Part shown: piece by piece, positions 1 to 9,790 of the stretch
Layout of the letters: every line of letters begins with the position of its first letter
Position numbering within the stretch: the stretch's first letter is position 1
Source of the DNA: Nocardia puris
Lineage (GTDB): Bacteria; Actinomycetota; Actinomycetes; Mycobacteriales; Mycobacteriaceae
NCBI RefSeq assembly: GCF_003315035.1
Contig: NZ_QNRE01000005.1
Location: forward strand, 62,001-126,000
Length of the DNA: 64,000 nt
Reading direction: 5' to 3'
Notes under the pieces: generated by a model
Told to the model about the DNA's origin: nothing
Database searches by the model: none
Seen by the model: the letters and a program-made list of their open reading frames with translations, nothing else
Program-made: the position numbers and the translations under genes

Positions 1-163
1 AACCTAGCTCGATTTCACAGTAGCAACAGGTAGACGGCTATTTCCTGGTGTGCAATCGTGTGGAAGTACACCCCATGGGCCTAGCAAGCCTGCGAATCGC
101 CGCCCCAGCAGTTTTCCGTTGCGCGGTGCGGCACATCGACCGAACAGAGAAGTGGAGTCAGAG

Positions 164-1453
164 ATGTCGACAGTCGGCACCCCGAAGACCGCTGCGGAGA
201 TCCAGCAGGATTGGGACACCAACCCGCGCTGGAAGGGCATCACCCGTAACTACACCGCGGAACAGGTGGTGGCGCTGCAGGGCACCGTCGTCGAGGAGCA
301 CACGCTCGCCCGCCGCGGCTCGGAGATCCTGTGGGATCTCGTCAATAACGAGGACTACATCAACTCCCTCGGCGCCCTCACCGGCAACCAGGCGGTCCAG
401 CAGGTCCGCGCCGGCCTCAAGGCCATCTACCTGTCCGGTTGGCAGGTCGCCGGCGACGCGAACCTCTCCGGCCACACCTACCCGGACCAGTCGCTGTACC
501 CGGCCAACTCGGTCCCGCAGATCGTGCGCCGCATCAATAACGCGCTGCTGCGCGCCGACGAGATCGCCAAGGTCGAGGGTGACACCTCGGTCGAGAACTG
601 GCTCGCCCCGATCGTCGCCGACGGCGAGGCCGGCTTCGGTGGCGCCCTCAATGTCTACGAGCTGCAGAAGGCCATGATCGCGGCCGGCGTCGCCGGTTCG
701 CACTGGGAGGACCAGCTGGCCTCGGAGAAGAAGTGCGGCCACCTCGGTGGCAAGGTGCTCATCCCCACCCAGCAGCACATCCGCACCCTGACCTCGGCCC
801 GCCTGGCCGCCGACGTCGCCGGCGTGCCCACCGTGGTCATCGCCCGCACCGACGCCGAGGCCGCGACCCTGCTGACCACCGACGTGGACGAGCGCGACCG
901 CGAGTTCCTGGACGGCACCCGCACCGCCGAGGGCTTCTTCGGTGTGAAGAACGGCATCGAGCCCTGCATCGCCCGCGCCAAGGCCTACGCGCCCTACTCC
1001 GACCTCATCTGGATGGAGACCGGCGTGCCGGACCTCGAGGTCGCCCGCAAGTTCGCCGAGGCCGTTCGCGGCGAGTTCCCGGACCAGCTGCTGGCCTACA
1101 ACTGCTCGCCCTCCTTCAACTGGAAGGCGCACCTGGACGACGCGACCATCGCGAAGTTCCAGCGTGAGCTCGGCGCGATGGGCTTCAAGTTCCAGTTCAT
1201 CACCCTGGCCGGCTTCCACTCGCTCAACTACGGCATGTTCGACCTGGCGCACGGCTACGCCCGCGAGGGCATGACCGCGTTCGTCGACCTGCAGGAGCGC
1301 GAGTTCAAGGCCGCCGCCGAGCGTGGCTTCACCGCCATCAAGCACCAGCGCGAGGTCGGTGCCGGCTACTTCGACACCATCGCCACCACCGTCGACCCGA
1401 ACACCTCGACGGCCGCCCTGAAGGGCTCCACCGAAGAAGGCCAGTTCCACTGA
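164..1453 (+). CDS. aceA: Isocitrate lyase (glyoxylate shunt)
   Basis: Cytosolic isocitrate lyase: it cleaves isocitrate to glyoxylate and succinate, the first glyoxylate-shunt step used on acetate and fatty acids. The 429-residue length is that of the mycobacterial Icl1 type. The catalytic loop KKCGHLGGK is present with the active-site Cys at residue 191, and the metal-site stretch ARTDAEA follows. The frame is open further upstream, but the ATG at 164 gives the typical [10 protein letters not shown] start and has a GGAG a few bases before it. fadB2 follows, as in M. tuberculosis (icl-fadB2), which fits joint use in fatty-acid/butyrate catabolism. Identification is secure. Confidence 0.97.
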   Translation: MSTVGTPKTAAEIQQDWDTNPRWKGITRNYTAEQVVALQGTVVEEHTLARRGSEILWDLVNNEDYINSLGALTGNQAVQQVRAGLKAIYLSGWQVAGDANLSGHTYPDQSLYPANSVPQIVRRINNALLRADEIAKVEGDTSVENWLAPIVADGEAGFGGALNVYELQKAMIAAGVAGSHWEDQLASEKKCGHLGGKVLIPTQQHIRTLTSARLAADVAGVPTVVIARTDAEAATLLTTDVDERDREFLDGTRTAEGFFGVKNGIEPCIARAKAYAPYSDLIWMETGVPDLEVARKFAEAVRGEFPDQLLAYNCSPSFNWKAHLDDATIAKFQRELGAMGFKFQFITLAGFHSLNYGMFDLAHGYAREGMTAFVDLQEREFKAAAERGFTAIKHQREVGAGYFDTIATTVDPNTSTAALKGSTEEGQFH

Positions 1454-1578
1454 GCCCCTTCGCGTGACGGGTGGGGTGCGGCCGTGAAACCGCACCCCGC
1501 GCGCACCGGGTGTCGCCTCGGGAAGAGAGGTTCCCGAACGTGAATACCGGCAATCCTCTACTCAGGTAGGGGTGTACC

Positions 1579-1614
1579 GCCCTCCCCCGCTGAACAGCCT
1601 CGGCGGGGGAGGGC
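1579..1614 (+). terminator. GC-rich hairpin after aceA
   Basis: Perfect 12-bp inverted repeat, 1579-1590 with 1603-1614, and a 12-base loop. There is no T-tract, as is common in actinobacteria. It lies 125 bp after the aceA stop and before the fadB2 promoter region, so it probably separates the two transcripts. Confidence 0.55.
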
Positions 1615-1625
1615 ATCCCTATACC

Positions 1626-1640
1626 TTGGACATCGTCCAA
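1626..1640. promoter_or_regulatory. Palindrome upstream of fadB2
   Basis: TTGGAC-ATC-GTCCAA, a perfect 15-bp dyad with 6-bp arms, centred about 50 bp before the fadB2 start. The position suits an operator for a fatty-acid or ketone-body responsive regulator. The cognate regulator is unknown. Confidence 0.4.
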
Positions 1641-1684
1641 ACCCCAGCCACCCCAGAGCCAGACCAACCCAGCAGGAGCGGGAC

Positions 1685-2554
1685 GTGAGCAGCGAGAAGA
1701 TTCAGCGCGTCGGCATCATCGGCGCCGGACAGATGGGTGCCGGAATCGCGGAGGTGTGCGCCCGCGCGCACGTCGACGTGCTCGTCTACGAACAGACCAG
1801 GGAACTAGCCGCCGCCGGGCGCGCCCGCATCCTGCGCTCGCTCGACCGCGGCGTGAGCAGCGGCAAGATCACCGAACGCGAGCGGGAACAGGCCGCCTGG
1901 CGCCTGCGCTTCACCTCCGATCTGGGCGACTTCGCCGACCGCCAGCTGGTGGTCGAGGCCGTGCTGGAGAACGAAGAGGTCAAGACCTCCATCTTCGCCG
2001 AGCTCGACAAGGTCGTCACCGACCCCGACGCCGTGCTGGCCTCCAACACCTCCTCCATCCCGATCATGAAGATCGCGGTCGCCACCGCCAACCCCGAGCG
2101 GGTCGTCGGCATGCACTTCTTCAACCCGGTGCCGGTGCTGCCGCTGGTCGAGCTGGTCACCACGCTCAAGACCAGCGAGTCGGTGTCGGCGCGCGCCGAG
2201 GCCTTCGCCGGCGACGTGCTCGGCAAGCAGGTCGTGCGCTCGGCCGACCGCTCCGGCTTCGTGGTCAACGCCCTGCTGGTGCCCTACCTGCTCTCGGCCA
2301 TCCGCATGGTCGAGTCCGGTTTCGCCACCAAGGAGGACGTGGACAAGGCCATGGTGCTCGGCTGTGCCCACCCGATGGGCCCGCTGGCGCTGACCGACCT
2401 GGTCGGCCTCGACACCGTCAAGTCCATCGCCGACTCGATGTACGCCGAGTTCAAGGAGCCGCTGTACTCCGCCCCGCCGCTGCTGATGCGCATGGTCGAG
2501 GCGGGCCTGCTCGGCAAGAAGACCGGCGCGGGTTTCTACCAGTACAAGAAGTAG
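1685..2554 (+). CDS. fadB2: 3-hydroxybutyryl-CoA dehydrogenase
   Basis: NAD(P)-dependent 3-hydroxyacyl-CoA dehydrogenase that interconverts 3-hydroxybutyryl-CoA and acetoacetyl-CoA. The 289-residue length is that of the stand-alone short-chain enzyme. The N-terminal Rossmann motif is IGAGQMGAGIA (about residues 11-21). The family signature HFFNPVPVLPLVELV carries the catalytic His around residue 142, and the C-terminal dimerisation domain ends at YQYKK. It starts with GTG after AGGAGCGGGAC. The order aceA-fadB2 matches mycobacteria. The cyclopropane-mycolate synthase genes that follow in M. tuberculosis are not here. Confidence 0.93.
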   Translation: MSSEKIQRVGIIGAGQMGAGIAEVCARAHVDVLVYEQTRELAAAGRARILRSLDRGVSSGKITEREREQAAWRLRFTSDLGDFADRQLVVEAVLENEEVKTSIFAELDKVVTDPDAVLASNTSSIPIMKIAVATANPERVVGMHFFNPVPVLPLVELVTTLKTSESVSARAEAFAGDVLGKQVVRSADRSGFVVNALLVPYLLSAIRMVESGFATKEDVDKAMVLGCAHPMGPLALTDLVGLDTVKSIADSMYAEFKEPLYSAPPLLMRMVEAGLLGKKTGAGFYQYKK

Positions 2555-2763
2555 TGAGCGGCGCGCGGACGCGCGTTGTGACAGGCGGCCCCGATGCCCG
2601 AGCGAGGTGCCCGCGCGAGGAGCGCGGACCTGGTCGGCGCGGGGTCGCTCGCTTCCTCCGGGCCGCACCGGGCCGACGGGTATGGTCGGTTCCGGATCCC
2701 GCACGGCACGGGCCATAAGGTGCAATACGGCTGGGTAGCGTGATCGAAAAGGAGTTCTCGCGC

Positions 2764-5064
2764 ATGGTCAACGTCACGGACGGCTACGGGTCGAGCATCC
2801 TGGGATATCCCAGGATCGGACCGCACCGGGAACTCAAGCGGGCGCTGGAGGCGTACTGGCGCGGCGACATCCCGCGCGCCGAGCTGCTGGCCGTCGGCCG
2901 CGACATCCAGGAGCGCCAGTTCAGCGAGCTGGCCGCCACCGGCCTCAGCCAGGTGCCGGGCAACACCTTCTCCTTCTACGACCACGTCCTGGACAACGCG
3001 CTCATGTTCGGCGCGGTGCCGCAGCGGTTCCAGCCGTACCAGGACGTGATGGAGCCGCTGGACTTCTACTTCCTGATGGCGCGCGGCCGCCCCGATCTGC
3101 CGCCGCTGGAGCTGGTGCGCTACATCGACACCAACTACCACTACCGCCAGCCCGAACTCGACGCCGACACCACGTTCTCCCTGCACGCCGAGGCCCTGCT
3201 CGACGAGTTCGACCGCGCCAAGGCCCAGGGCATCGAGCTGCGTCCGGTGATGCTGGGCCCGGTCTCGCTGCTGCTGCTCTCCAAGGCGGGCCACGTGCCG
3301 GGCGAGGCCGAGTTCGATCAGCTCACCCTGCTCGACCAGCTGCTGCCCGTGTACGAGGAACTGTTCGAGATCCTCGCCAAGCGCGGCGCGACCTGCGTGC
3401 AGCTGGACGAGCCGGTGTTCACCAGCGAGCGCACCGAGGCCGAGCTGGCCGCGTTCGAGCGCGCCTACCAGCGGCTGTCCACCGCAGCGCTGCGCCCGCG
3501 CATGCTCGTCACCGGGCAGTACGGGGATTTCGGTCCCGCGCTGCCGATCCTGGCCGCCTCCAACGTGGAGGCGATCGGGCTGGACCTGGCCAGCTACCGG
3601 ATGCGGCCCGAGGACCTGGCCGCCGTGCCCGGCATCCGCCGCAAGCGGCTCTACGCCGGCGTCATCAGCGGGCGCAACGTGTGGCGCGCCGACCGGTACG
3701 TGACGCTGGAATACCTCAACGAGCTGGCCAAGGTGTGCCCCGACCTGGTGGTGTCCACCGGCAGCACGCTGCTGCACGTGCCCTACGACCTGCTCGTCGA
3801 ATACGACATCGAGGGCAATGTCGCCGATCGCCTCGCCTTCGCGAAACAGAAGGTGGGCGAAGTGGTTTCGCTCGCCAAGGCGCTCACCGAGGGCCCGTCC
3901 GACAAGTGGCGCAAGCGGCCCACCGAGGTGCACTTCAAGCAGAAACACGCCGTGCGCCAACGGGTTTACGCGATCACGCCCGAGATGCGCACGCGCGAGC
4001 CGTACGAGCAGCGCCGCGTCGCGCAGCAGGAGCGGCTGAACCTGCCGCCGGTGCCCGCCACCACACTCGGCTCGTTCCCGCAGACCGCGAAGGTGCGCCA
4101 GGCGCGCTACGACCTCGGCGAGGGCCGCCTGTCCTACGAGGAGTACCGCAAGCGGATCGAGGCCGAGATCGAGGCCACCATCCGGTTGCAGGAGGACATC
4201 GGCCTGGATGTGCTGGTGCACGGCGAGCACGAGCGCAACGACATGATCCAGTACTTCGCCGAACTGCTGGACGGCTTCGCCACCACGCACTTCGGCTGGG
4301 TGCAGGTCTACGGGTCGCGCTGCGTGCGCCCGCCGATCATCTACGGCGACGTGTCGCGTCCGGCGCCGATGTCGGTGGAGTGGATCAGCTACGCGCAGTC
4401 GCTCACCGACAAGCCGGTCAAGGGCATGGTCACCGGGCCGGTCACCATGCTGGCGCGCTCGTTCGTGCGCCAGGATCAGCCGCTGTACGAGACCGCCGAC
4501 CAGGTGGCGCTGGCCATCCGCGACGAAGTGGTGGATCTCGAGCGCGCGGGCATCGCCATCATCCAGGTGGACGAGCCCGCCATCCGCGAGATGCTGCCGC
4601 TGCGTGCCGAAGGGCGCGCCGAATACCTGCGCTGGGCCGTCGGGGCGTTCCGCCTGGCCACCTCCGGCGTCGGCCCGGCCACCCAGATCCACACGCACAT
4701 CGGGTATTCCGGTCGCGCGGAGATCGTCGAGGCGATCGAACAACTCGACGCCGACGTCACCGCCATCGTCGCCACCCGCTCCATCGAATGGGTGCTCAAG
4801 GCGCTCAAGGAGGACTGCGCCTCGGGCCACGGGCTCAGCCACGGCGTGGGACCGGGTGTGTACGAATCGCGGTCGGCGCGCATCCCCGATATCGACGAGC
4901 TGGACGAACTGCTCACGGCCGCTGCGGAAGCCGTGACGCCGCAACGGTTGTGGGCCAATCCTGACGGCGGGTTGAAGACCAGGCACTACTGGCAGTTGGA
5001 GCCTTCGCTGCGCAACCTCGTCGCGGCGGCCCGGCGCATCCGGCGCCGGATTCCGGCCGAGTAG
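2764..5064 (+). CDS. MetE-family protein lacking most zinc ligands
   Basis: By overall sequence this is a full-length (766 aa) cobalamin-independent methionine synthase homologue, with the N-terminal SSILGYPRIGP motif, DTNYHY and the C-terminal VHGEHERND, YGSRCVRPPIIYGDVSRP and GLKTR stretches. The zinc site is unusual. The canonical HTHxCYSEF reads HTHIGYSGR (His645 kept, Cys to Gly647). The Glu of the DADVTSIE stretch is Val669, and NPDCGLKTR reads NPDGGLKTR (Gly735). Zinc activates homocysteine in true MetE, so this protein may not make methionine. It may be a MetE paralogue with another substrate. ATG 2764 has AAGGAG about 10 bases upstream; an in-frame GTG at 2740 has no such site. Family assignment is firm; function is open. 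Confidence 0.85.
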   Translation: MVNVTDGYGSSILGYPRIGPHRELKRALEAYWRGDIPRAELLAVGRDIQERQFSELAATGLSQVPGNTFSFYDHVLDNALMFGAVPQRFQPYQDVMEPLDFYFLMARGRPDLPPLELVRYIDTNYHYRQPELDADTTFSLHAEALLDEFDRAKAQGIELRPVMLGPVSLLLLSKAGHVPGEAEFDQLTLLDQLLPVYEELFEILAKRGATCVQLDEPVFTSERTEAELAAFERAYQRLSTAALRPRMLVTGQYGDFGPALPILAASNVEAIGLDLASYRMRPEDLAAVPGIRRKRLYAGVISGRNVWRADRYVTLEYLNELAKVCPDLVVSTGSTLLHVPYDLLVEYDIEGNVADRLAFAKQKVGEVVSLAKALTEGPSDKWRKRPTEVHFKQKHAVRQRVYAITPEMRTREPYEQRRVAQQERLNLPPVPATTLGSFPQTAKVRQARYDLGEGRLSYEEYRKRIEAEIEATIRLQEDIGLDVLVHGEHERNDMIQYFAELLDGFATTHFGWVQVYGSRCVRPPIIYGDVSRPAPMSVEWISYAQSLTDKPVKGMVTGPVTMLARSFVRQDQPLYETADQVALAIRDEVVDLERAGIAIIQVDEPAIREMLPLRAEGRAEYLRWAVGAFRLATSGVGPATQIHTHIGYSGRAEIVEAIEQLDADVTAIVATRSIEWVLKALKEDCASGHGLSHGVGPGVYESRSARIPDIDELDELLTAAAEAVTPQRLWANPDGGLKTRHYWQLEPSLRNLVAAARRIRRRIPAE

Positions 5065-5073
5065 TTCGTTGCG

Positions 5074-5111
5074 GGCCGCCTTCTCCGAAAGGGGAAGGCG
5101 GCCTTGCTTTT
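5074..5111. terminator. Terminator between convergent metE-like and protease genes
   Basis: A 13-bp stem (5074-5086 with 5091-5103) with a GAAA tetraloop, followed by TTGCTTTT. It lies 10 bp past the metE-like stop and 5 bp before the converging protease stop, so it may serve both directions. Confidence 0.8.
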
Positions 5112-5115
5112 CCGG

Positions 5116-6222
5116 CTAATTGGGCGTGCCCTCCCCCAACACCACGGTCACCGTCCGTTCCTCACCGTCGGTACCTAGCACGACCAACTGCACGGTGTCG
5201 CCCGGCCGGCGCACGTTGATCGCGGAACGCAGGGCGCGGGCCGTGGTGATCGCGCGTCCGTCGACCGCCGTGACGATCTCGCCGCGCGAAAGTCCCGCCG
5301 CGTAGGCCGGACTGCCGTAGATCGCCACGTCCACGCGCGCGCCGGTGGGCGCGGCGTCGGAGATCAGCACGCCCAGCGTCGCGGTGGGGCCGATGTGCAC
5401 CGAATCGGTGGGCGAGCCGGAGCGGATCTGGCGCACCACGCGCATCGCCGTCTCGATCGGCACCGCGTAACCGTTGGGCTCGCGCGGCCGCTCGGATTCC
5501 TCGCGCTCCCCCGACGCCGCCGTGATCACCCCGACCACGGCGCCGAACCGGTCGGCCAGCGCGCCGCCGGACTGTCCCGAACTCACCGCCGCCGCCACCT
5601 CCAGCATCCCGGTCAGCGCCTTGCGCGAGAGGTCCGCAGAGTTCAGCGCGACGATGGTGCTGTTCAGCGCCGTGATCCGGCCCGCGATCGCGGTCGGCTC
5701 CCCGCCCGTGCCGCCCGCGTTGCCGATGGCCAGCACCTCGTCGCGGATCCGCAGATCGGCGGCGTTGCCGAGCTGGGCGGCGGTCAGCCCGGCCGCACCC
5801 GGCAACTCCAGGAGCGCGATATCGGCGGACGAGTCGTATCCCAGGACGGTCGCTGTGAAGATGCGGCCGGTGTCGACCAGCGTCACCACCACCCGGTCCG
5901 CGCCCTTCACCACGTGGTGGCTGGTGAGCACCTGTCCCTCGGCGGTGAGCACGATCCCCGACCCGGCCGCGCCCGGCCCGAACGCGCGCGTCGAGGTGCT
6001 GATGTGGACGAGCGCGGGTGAGACCGCGGCCGCGACCGCGACCGGATCCAGCGGTGGCGGCGGCACGGTGCTGGTGACCGGCCTGGTCGCGTCGCCCGCT
6101 CCGGCGAACGGCGACCACCTCGGCGGCTCGCCCCGGTAGGCGAAGAAACCCGCCGCGACCAGCACCGCTACCACGATCAAGGTGAGCGCGCGCCCACCCC
6201 CGGTGTGCCGACCATCGTCCAT
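5116..6222 (-). CDS. Membrane-anchored S1C (HtrA-type) serine protease with PDZ domain
   Basis: Trypsin-like protease acting outside the membrane, probably in envelope protein quality control. From the ATG at 6222 it is 368 aa: a short cytosolic N-terminus, one membrane segment (ALTLIVVAVLVAAGFFAY), a Pro-rich linker, the protease domain with His in SHHVVKG, Asp in SSADIALLEL and Ser in GQSGGAL, then a C-terminal PDZ domain with AAGLSRGEIVTAVDG. GQSGG replaces the more usual GNSGG. The frame is open upstream to 6339, but the 6222 start has GGGAG six bases before it and avoids overlap with the divergent dehydrogenase start at 6332. The exact physiological substrate cannot be told. Confidence 0.87.
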   Translation of the reverse strand: MDDGRHTGGGRALTLIVVAVLVAAGFFAYRGEPPRWSPFAGAGDATRPVTSTVPPPPLDPVAVAAAVSPALVHISTSTRAFGPGAAGSGIVLTAEGQVLTSHHVVKGADRVVVTLVDTGRIFTATVLGYDSSADIALLELPGAAGLTAAQLGNAADLRIRDEVLAIGNAGGTGGEPTAIAGRITALNSTIVALNSADLSRKALTGMLEVAAAVSSGQSGGALADRFGAVVGVITAASGEREESERPREPNGYAVPIETAMRVVRQIRSGSPTDSVHIGPTATLGVLISDAAPTGARVDVAIYGSPAYAAGLSRGEIVTAVDGRAITTARALRSAINVRRPGDTVQLVVLGTDGEERTVTVVLGEGTPN

Positions 6223-6331
6223 GGATGCTCCCGACTCCGCTGAGGGCTCGCGTTCCATTGTGGCCGGAGATCGCCGGGAACCCCGGCGCTGCGGATGACA
6301 AAACCGCCCATGCGACGGTAGGCATGTATTC

Positions 6332-7387
6332 ATGAGCACCGCTGCCGCCGCCTATGCCGTGTCCGCTCCCGACGGGGCCTTCGAGAAGGTCACCATCGAG
6401 CGCAGGGAGCTCGGCCCGCACGACGTGCTGATCGACGTCAAGTACGCGGGCATCTGCCACTCCGACATCCACACCGCGCGCGACGAATGGGGCGGCACCC
6501 GCTACCCCTGCGTGCCGGGCCACGAGATCGCGGGCATCGTCGCGGGCGTCGGGTCGGCCGTGTCAAAGTTCGCGGTCGGCGACCGCGTGGGCGTCGGCTG
6601 CATGGTCGATTCGTGCGGGAAGTGCGGGCCGTGCCTGGCCGACGAGGAGCAGTACTGCCTGCGCGGCGCGACCATGACCTACAACTCGGCTGTCGACGAA
6701 TCCGTGCAGCCGGGCGGCACCACCCTCGGCGGCTACTCCACCCGCGTCGTGGTGACCGAGAACTTCGTGGTGGGCATCCCCGAAGGCATCGGGCTGGACG
6801 TGGCCGCGCCGCTGCTGTGCGCGGGCGTCACGCTGTTCTCGCCACTGCGGCGCTGGGACGCCGGGCCCGGCAAGCGCGTCGCGATCATCGGCATGGGCGG
6901 GCTCGGGCACGTCGGGGTGAAGATCGCCGCCGCGATGGGCGCCGAGGTCACCGTGCTCAGCCACTCGCTGTCCAAGCAGGAGGACGGCAAGCGCTTCGGC
7001 GCGCACCACTACTACGCCACCGCCGACAAGCAGACCTTCCGCGAACTGCGCGGCCGTTTCGACCTGATCCTCAACACGGTGTCAGCCGACCTGCCGCTGG
7101 ACGACTACCTGAAGCTGCTCGCCCTCGACGGCACCCTGGTGATCCTCGGCCTGCCCGAGAACCCGATGAGCGTGAAGCCGTTCACGCTGGCCGGTTTCCG
7201 CCGGTCGCTGGCCGGGTCGATGATCGGCGGCATCGCGCAGACCCAGGAGATGCTCGACTTCTGCGCCGCGCACGGAATCGGCGCCGAGATCGAACTCATC
7301 TCCGCCGACGAGATCGACAGCGCCTACGACCGCGTGGTGGCCAGCGACGTGCGGTACCGGTTCGTCATCGACGCGGCCACCATGTAG
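6332..7387 (+). CDS. Zinc-dependent NAD(P) alcohol dehydrogenase (AdhC/cinnamyl-alcohol type)
   Basis: Medium-chain dehydrogenase of 351 aa, probably an aldehyde reductase resembling mycobacterial AdhC. Catalytic zinc ligands are the Cys in GICHSDIH, the His-Glu in PGHEIAG and the Cys in LLCAGVT. The structural zinc is held by four Cys in the stretch from DSCGKCGPC to QYC. The cofactor motif is GMGGLGHVG. It starts at an ATG 109 bp from the divergent protease start, so the two share a promoter region. The substrate is not predictable; the family often prefers NADPH and aromatic or medium-chain aldehydes. Confidence 0.9.
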   Translation: MSTAAAAYAVSAPDGAFEKVTIERRELGPHDVLIDVKYAGICHSDIHTARDEWGGTRYPCVPGHEIAGIVAGVGSAVSKFAVGDRVGVGCMVDSCGKCGPCLADEEQYCLRGATMTYNSAVDESVQPGGTTLGGYSTRVVVTENFVVGIPEGIGLDVAAPLLCAGVTLFSPLRRWDAGPGKRVAIIGMGGLGHVGVKIAAAMGAEVTVLSHSLSKQEDGKRFGAHHYYATADKQTFRELRGRFDLILNTVSADLPLDDYLKLLALDGTLVILGLPENPMSVKPFTLAGFRRSLAGSMIGGIAQTQEMLDFCAAHGIGAEIELISADEIDSAYDRVVASDVRYRFVIDAATM

Positions 7388-7453
7388 CGGAATTCCGCTC
7401 GCGGACGGCATGTTCGCGGGCGGCGGGCGTGCGGCGTCGCCTACCTTGGGCAT

Positions 7454-8692
7454 GTGTCCGAGGATGAGGAAATGCCGCCCGCACCGAAGTCCGACGCTAC
7501 GGTGGTGACCGCGAACCTGACCGCGGGCCCGCCGCCGTGGCTGCTGCGCGCCTTCCTGCTCGCGGCCACCACGGTGGCCGGGCTCATCGCGTCGTTCTGG
7601 GTACTGCAGAAATTGCAGGGCTTCCTGACGGTGCTGCTGGTCTCGCTGTTCCTGGCGTTCGCGATCGAACCCGCCGTGAACTGGCTGGCCGCGCGTGGGG
7701 TGCGCCGCGGGCTCGCGACCGGTGTGGTGTTCCTCGGGCTCGTCACGGTGGTGGTGGCGTTCGTGTGGACGCTCGGCGCGCTGTTGATCGACCAGGTCAC
7801 CACGCTGGTGCAGAATGCGCCCGACTACGCGGACCAGGGTGTCGACTGGATCAACGAAACCTTCAACGCGGAACTGTCGGGCGAGGACATCTCCCGCTAT
7901 CTGACGCAGTGGAGCGACCAGATCGAGAGCTATCTGGTCGGTGTCGCCGAAAACGCTTGGGGCATCGGCACGGCCGCGATCGGCGCGCTGTTCCAGGCCC
8001 TCGGCATCCTGCTGTTCACGTTCTACTTCGCCGCCGACGGGCCTCGGTTCCGCGACGCCGTGTGCTCGCTGCTGCCGCCCGAACGGCAGCGGCACGTGCG
8101 CCGCGCGTGGGACATCGCGGTCGAGAAGACCGGCGGCTACATCTACTCGCGCGGCCTGCTCGCGCTGTGCTCGGCGCTCGCGCACTACGTGGTGCTGCGC
8201 TGGCTCGACATCCCGTCGGCGTTCGCGCTCGCCCTCTGGGTCGGCGTGGTCTCCCAGTTCATCCCCACGGTCGGTACGTATCTCGCCGGCGCGCTCCCCG
8301 TGATCGTCGCGCTCGTCCACCACCCCACCGACGCCCTGTGGATCCTCGGCTTCATCATCCTGTACCAGCAGTTCGAGAACTACGTCCTGCAACCCCGCAT
8401 CACCGCGACCACGCTCGACATGCACCCCGCCGTCGCCTTCGGCTCCGTCATCGCCGGCGCCGCTCTACTCGGCGCCACCGGCGCCCTGCTCGCCATCCCC
8501 GTCACCGCCACCGTCCAAGCCTTCGCCGGCGCCTACATCCGCCGCTACGACGTCGAAACCGACACCACCCCACCACCCCCGAAACCCAGGAAGTCACGAA
8601 ACTGGACCCGGCAGTTGACGATTCGCCTCACGGGTGCGAATCCAGCTCCCGAACCCGCTGCGCCGGAAGAGAAGCCGAACCCGGATCGGTAG
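7454..8692 (+). CDS. AI-2E family (UPF0118) membrane transporter
   Basis: A 412-residue polytopic inner-membrane protein. Membrane segments include LLRAFLLAATTVAGLIASFWVL, then LTVLLVSLFLAFAIEPAVNWL, then GVVFLGLVTVVVAFVWTL. A central soluble stretch of about 80 residues is followed by a further cluster around AIGALFQALGILLFTFYF and, near the C-terminus, the family hallmark PTVGTYLAGALPVI. The C-terminus is a Pro/Lys-rich cytosolic tail. The family includes AI-2 exporters and Na+/H+ antiporters; which role applies is unknown. GTG is used as start; an ATG six codons on is an alternative. It stands 66 bp after the alcohol dehydrogenase and may be co-transcribed. Confidence 0.85.
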   Translation: MSEDEEMPPAPKSDATVVTANLTAGPPPWLLRAFLLAATTVAGLIASFWVLQKLQGFLTVLLVSLFLAFAIEPAVNWLAARGVRRGLATGVVFLGLVTVVVAFVWTLGALLIDQVTTLVQNAPDYADQGVDWINETFNAELSGEDISRYLTQWSDQIESYLVGVAENAWGIGTAAIGALFQALGILLFTFYFAADGPRFRDAVCSLLPPERQRHVRRAWDIAVEKTGGYIYSRGLLALCSALAHYVVLRWLDIPSAFALALWVGVVSQFIPTVGTYLAGALPVIVALVHHPTDALWILGFIILYQQFENYVLQPRITATTLDMHPAVAFGSVIAGAALLGATGALLAIPVTATVQAFAGAYIRRYDVETDTTPPPPKPRKSRNWTRQLTIRLTGANPAPEPAAPEEKPNPDR

Positions 8693-8768
8693 CGGTGTCG
8701 CCGGCCGATCGGTGGTGGCGGTCCCGATCAGTTGCGGTGCGCCCGGCGTAGTCCAGCGCTGCGATCCG

Positions 8769-9692
8769 TCAGTCCGCGTCGGGGAAGAGCGTGAGGACAG
8801 CCGCCGTCACCTTCTCGATCGTCTCCCGCTCGGCACCCGCGATACTCACGGCGGGCACACTCTCGAACTCGTAGCCATCGGCGACCGGGTCGAAGGTGGG
8901 GCCGACCCGCACTTTGTACGTGCCGTTGGGCTCGTCGGATGTCCGGTAGACCCGGCGCCCATCTATCTCCAGGGACTTGTAGTTCGTGAATTCACGGTCG
9001 GTCGAATGCCCGTACTCGACGTAGAGCGAATCCCCGTCGAGCTGGAACCAGCAACGATCGACCCACTGGTTGTCGCCGACCCGGGCGTCCGGGAGTTCGG
9101 TCAGGACATCACAGGGATCCGCACCGGTGACCACCGTGCGGACGGTATGCGGCGAATCTCCCAGCTTGGGAAAGCGTTTCCACTCCGACAGCGCGACCGT
9201 CACCAGCGATTGCGCGACCGGGCACGGCTCGGTGCCCGGAGGCAGCTCGACGGTCAGGTCTATCGAACCTCCGGTCGGCAATTGCGCGTAGGCCGAGCAC
9301 ATTCGGAATGTCCTGTCGGCGAGCTCCTCCTCCGACAGGACGTCGTGGTCACCGAGCAAGGTGACCGACATCCCGTCGATGGTGATGTTGGTGGCCTGGT
9401 CCATCTCGGTGTTCTCGACCGCGCGGACGACCCACTCCACCGAAGCATCCGGGTCCGAAAGATCATCCCCGATCGCCGCCTCGCACTCGTACAGCCAGTC
9501 GGTGCCCACCGCCGCGACCGGGCCGAGCTTCGCCAGCTCGGACTCCGGCAGCAGCGCACAGATATCGGTGCTGCGCAGCCTGTTCAGTTTGTCCGCGCCC
9601 GGCACCGCCGAAGTGGGCTGCTGCTCCACCCCATCGTCACAGGCGACCACGGCAACCATCAGCGCCACGAGCACCACAGCTCGCCGAACCAT
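8769..9692 (-). CDS. DUF3558-like lipoprotein
   Basis: Predicted secreted lipoprotein, 307 aa. The start at 9692 is chosen because it follows GGGGGAGAG and gives a clean lipoprotein signal (MVRRAV, hydrophobic core, lipobox VVAC). The body has the pattern of actinobacterial DUF3558 proteins in two similar halves: DICALLPESELAKLG with a later YECEA, and DPCDVLTELPDARVG with DRCWFQLD. This suggests a duplicated domain with conserved Cys pairs. No enzyme motif was seen. Similar lipoproteins often sit beside ESX-like genes in Nocardia and Amycolatopsis. A second, shorter member lies at 11761-12363. Confidence 0.7.
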   Translation of the reverse strand: MVRRAVVLVALMVAVVACDDGVEQQPTSAVPGADKLNRLRSTDICALLPESELAKLGPVAAVGTDWLYECEAAIGDDLSDPDASVEWVVRAVENTEMDQATNITIDGMSVTLLGDHDVLSEEELADRTFRMCSAYAQLPTGGSIDLTVELPPGTEPCPVAQSLVTVALSEWKRFPKLGDSPHTVRTVVTGADPCDVLTELPDARVGDNQWVDRCWFQLDGDSLYVEYGHSTDREFTNYKSLEIDGRRVYRTSDEPNGTYKVRVGPTFDPVADGYEFESVPAVSIAGAERETIEKVTAAVLTLFPDAD

Positions 9693-9790
9693 GCTCTCCC
9701 CCTCTTCGCGACCGTCCGCTACAACGTAGTCCAGCCGGTCCGCTCTCGCGCAGAGGCACTGGAAGCCGCGGAACCGGTCGCGCGACACCA

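Noticed and set aside
1..163. RamB/GlxR-type sites before aceA
   Set aside because: No convincing match to TGTGA-N6-TCACA or other known acetate-regulator motifs was found.
2555..2763. Cobalamin riboswitch before the metE-like gene
   Set aside because: No B12-box-like sequence or expected conserved stretches were found in the 208-bp leader.
2536..4986. Very long open frame opposite the metE-like gene
   Set aside because: Composition is the shadow of a high-GC coding strand, with many His/Gln/Val/Leu repeats, no motif and complete overlap with a clear gene.
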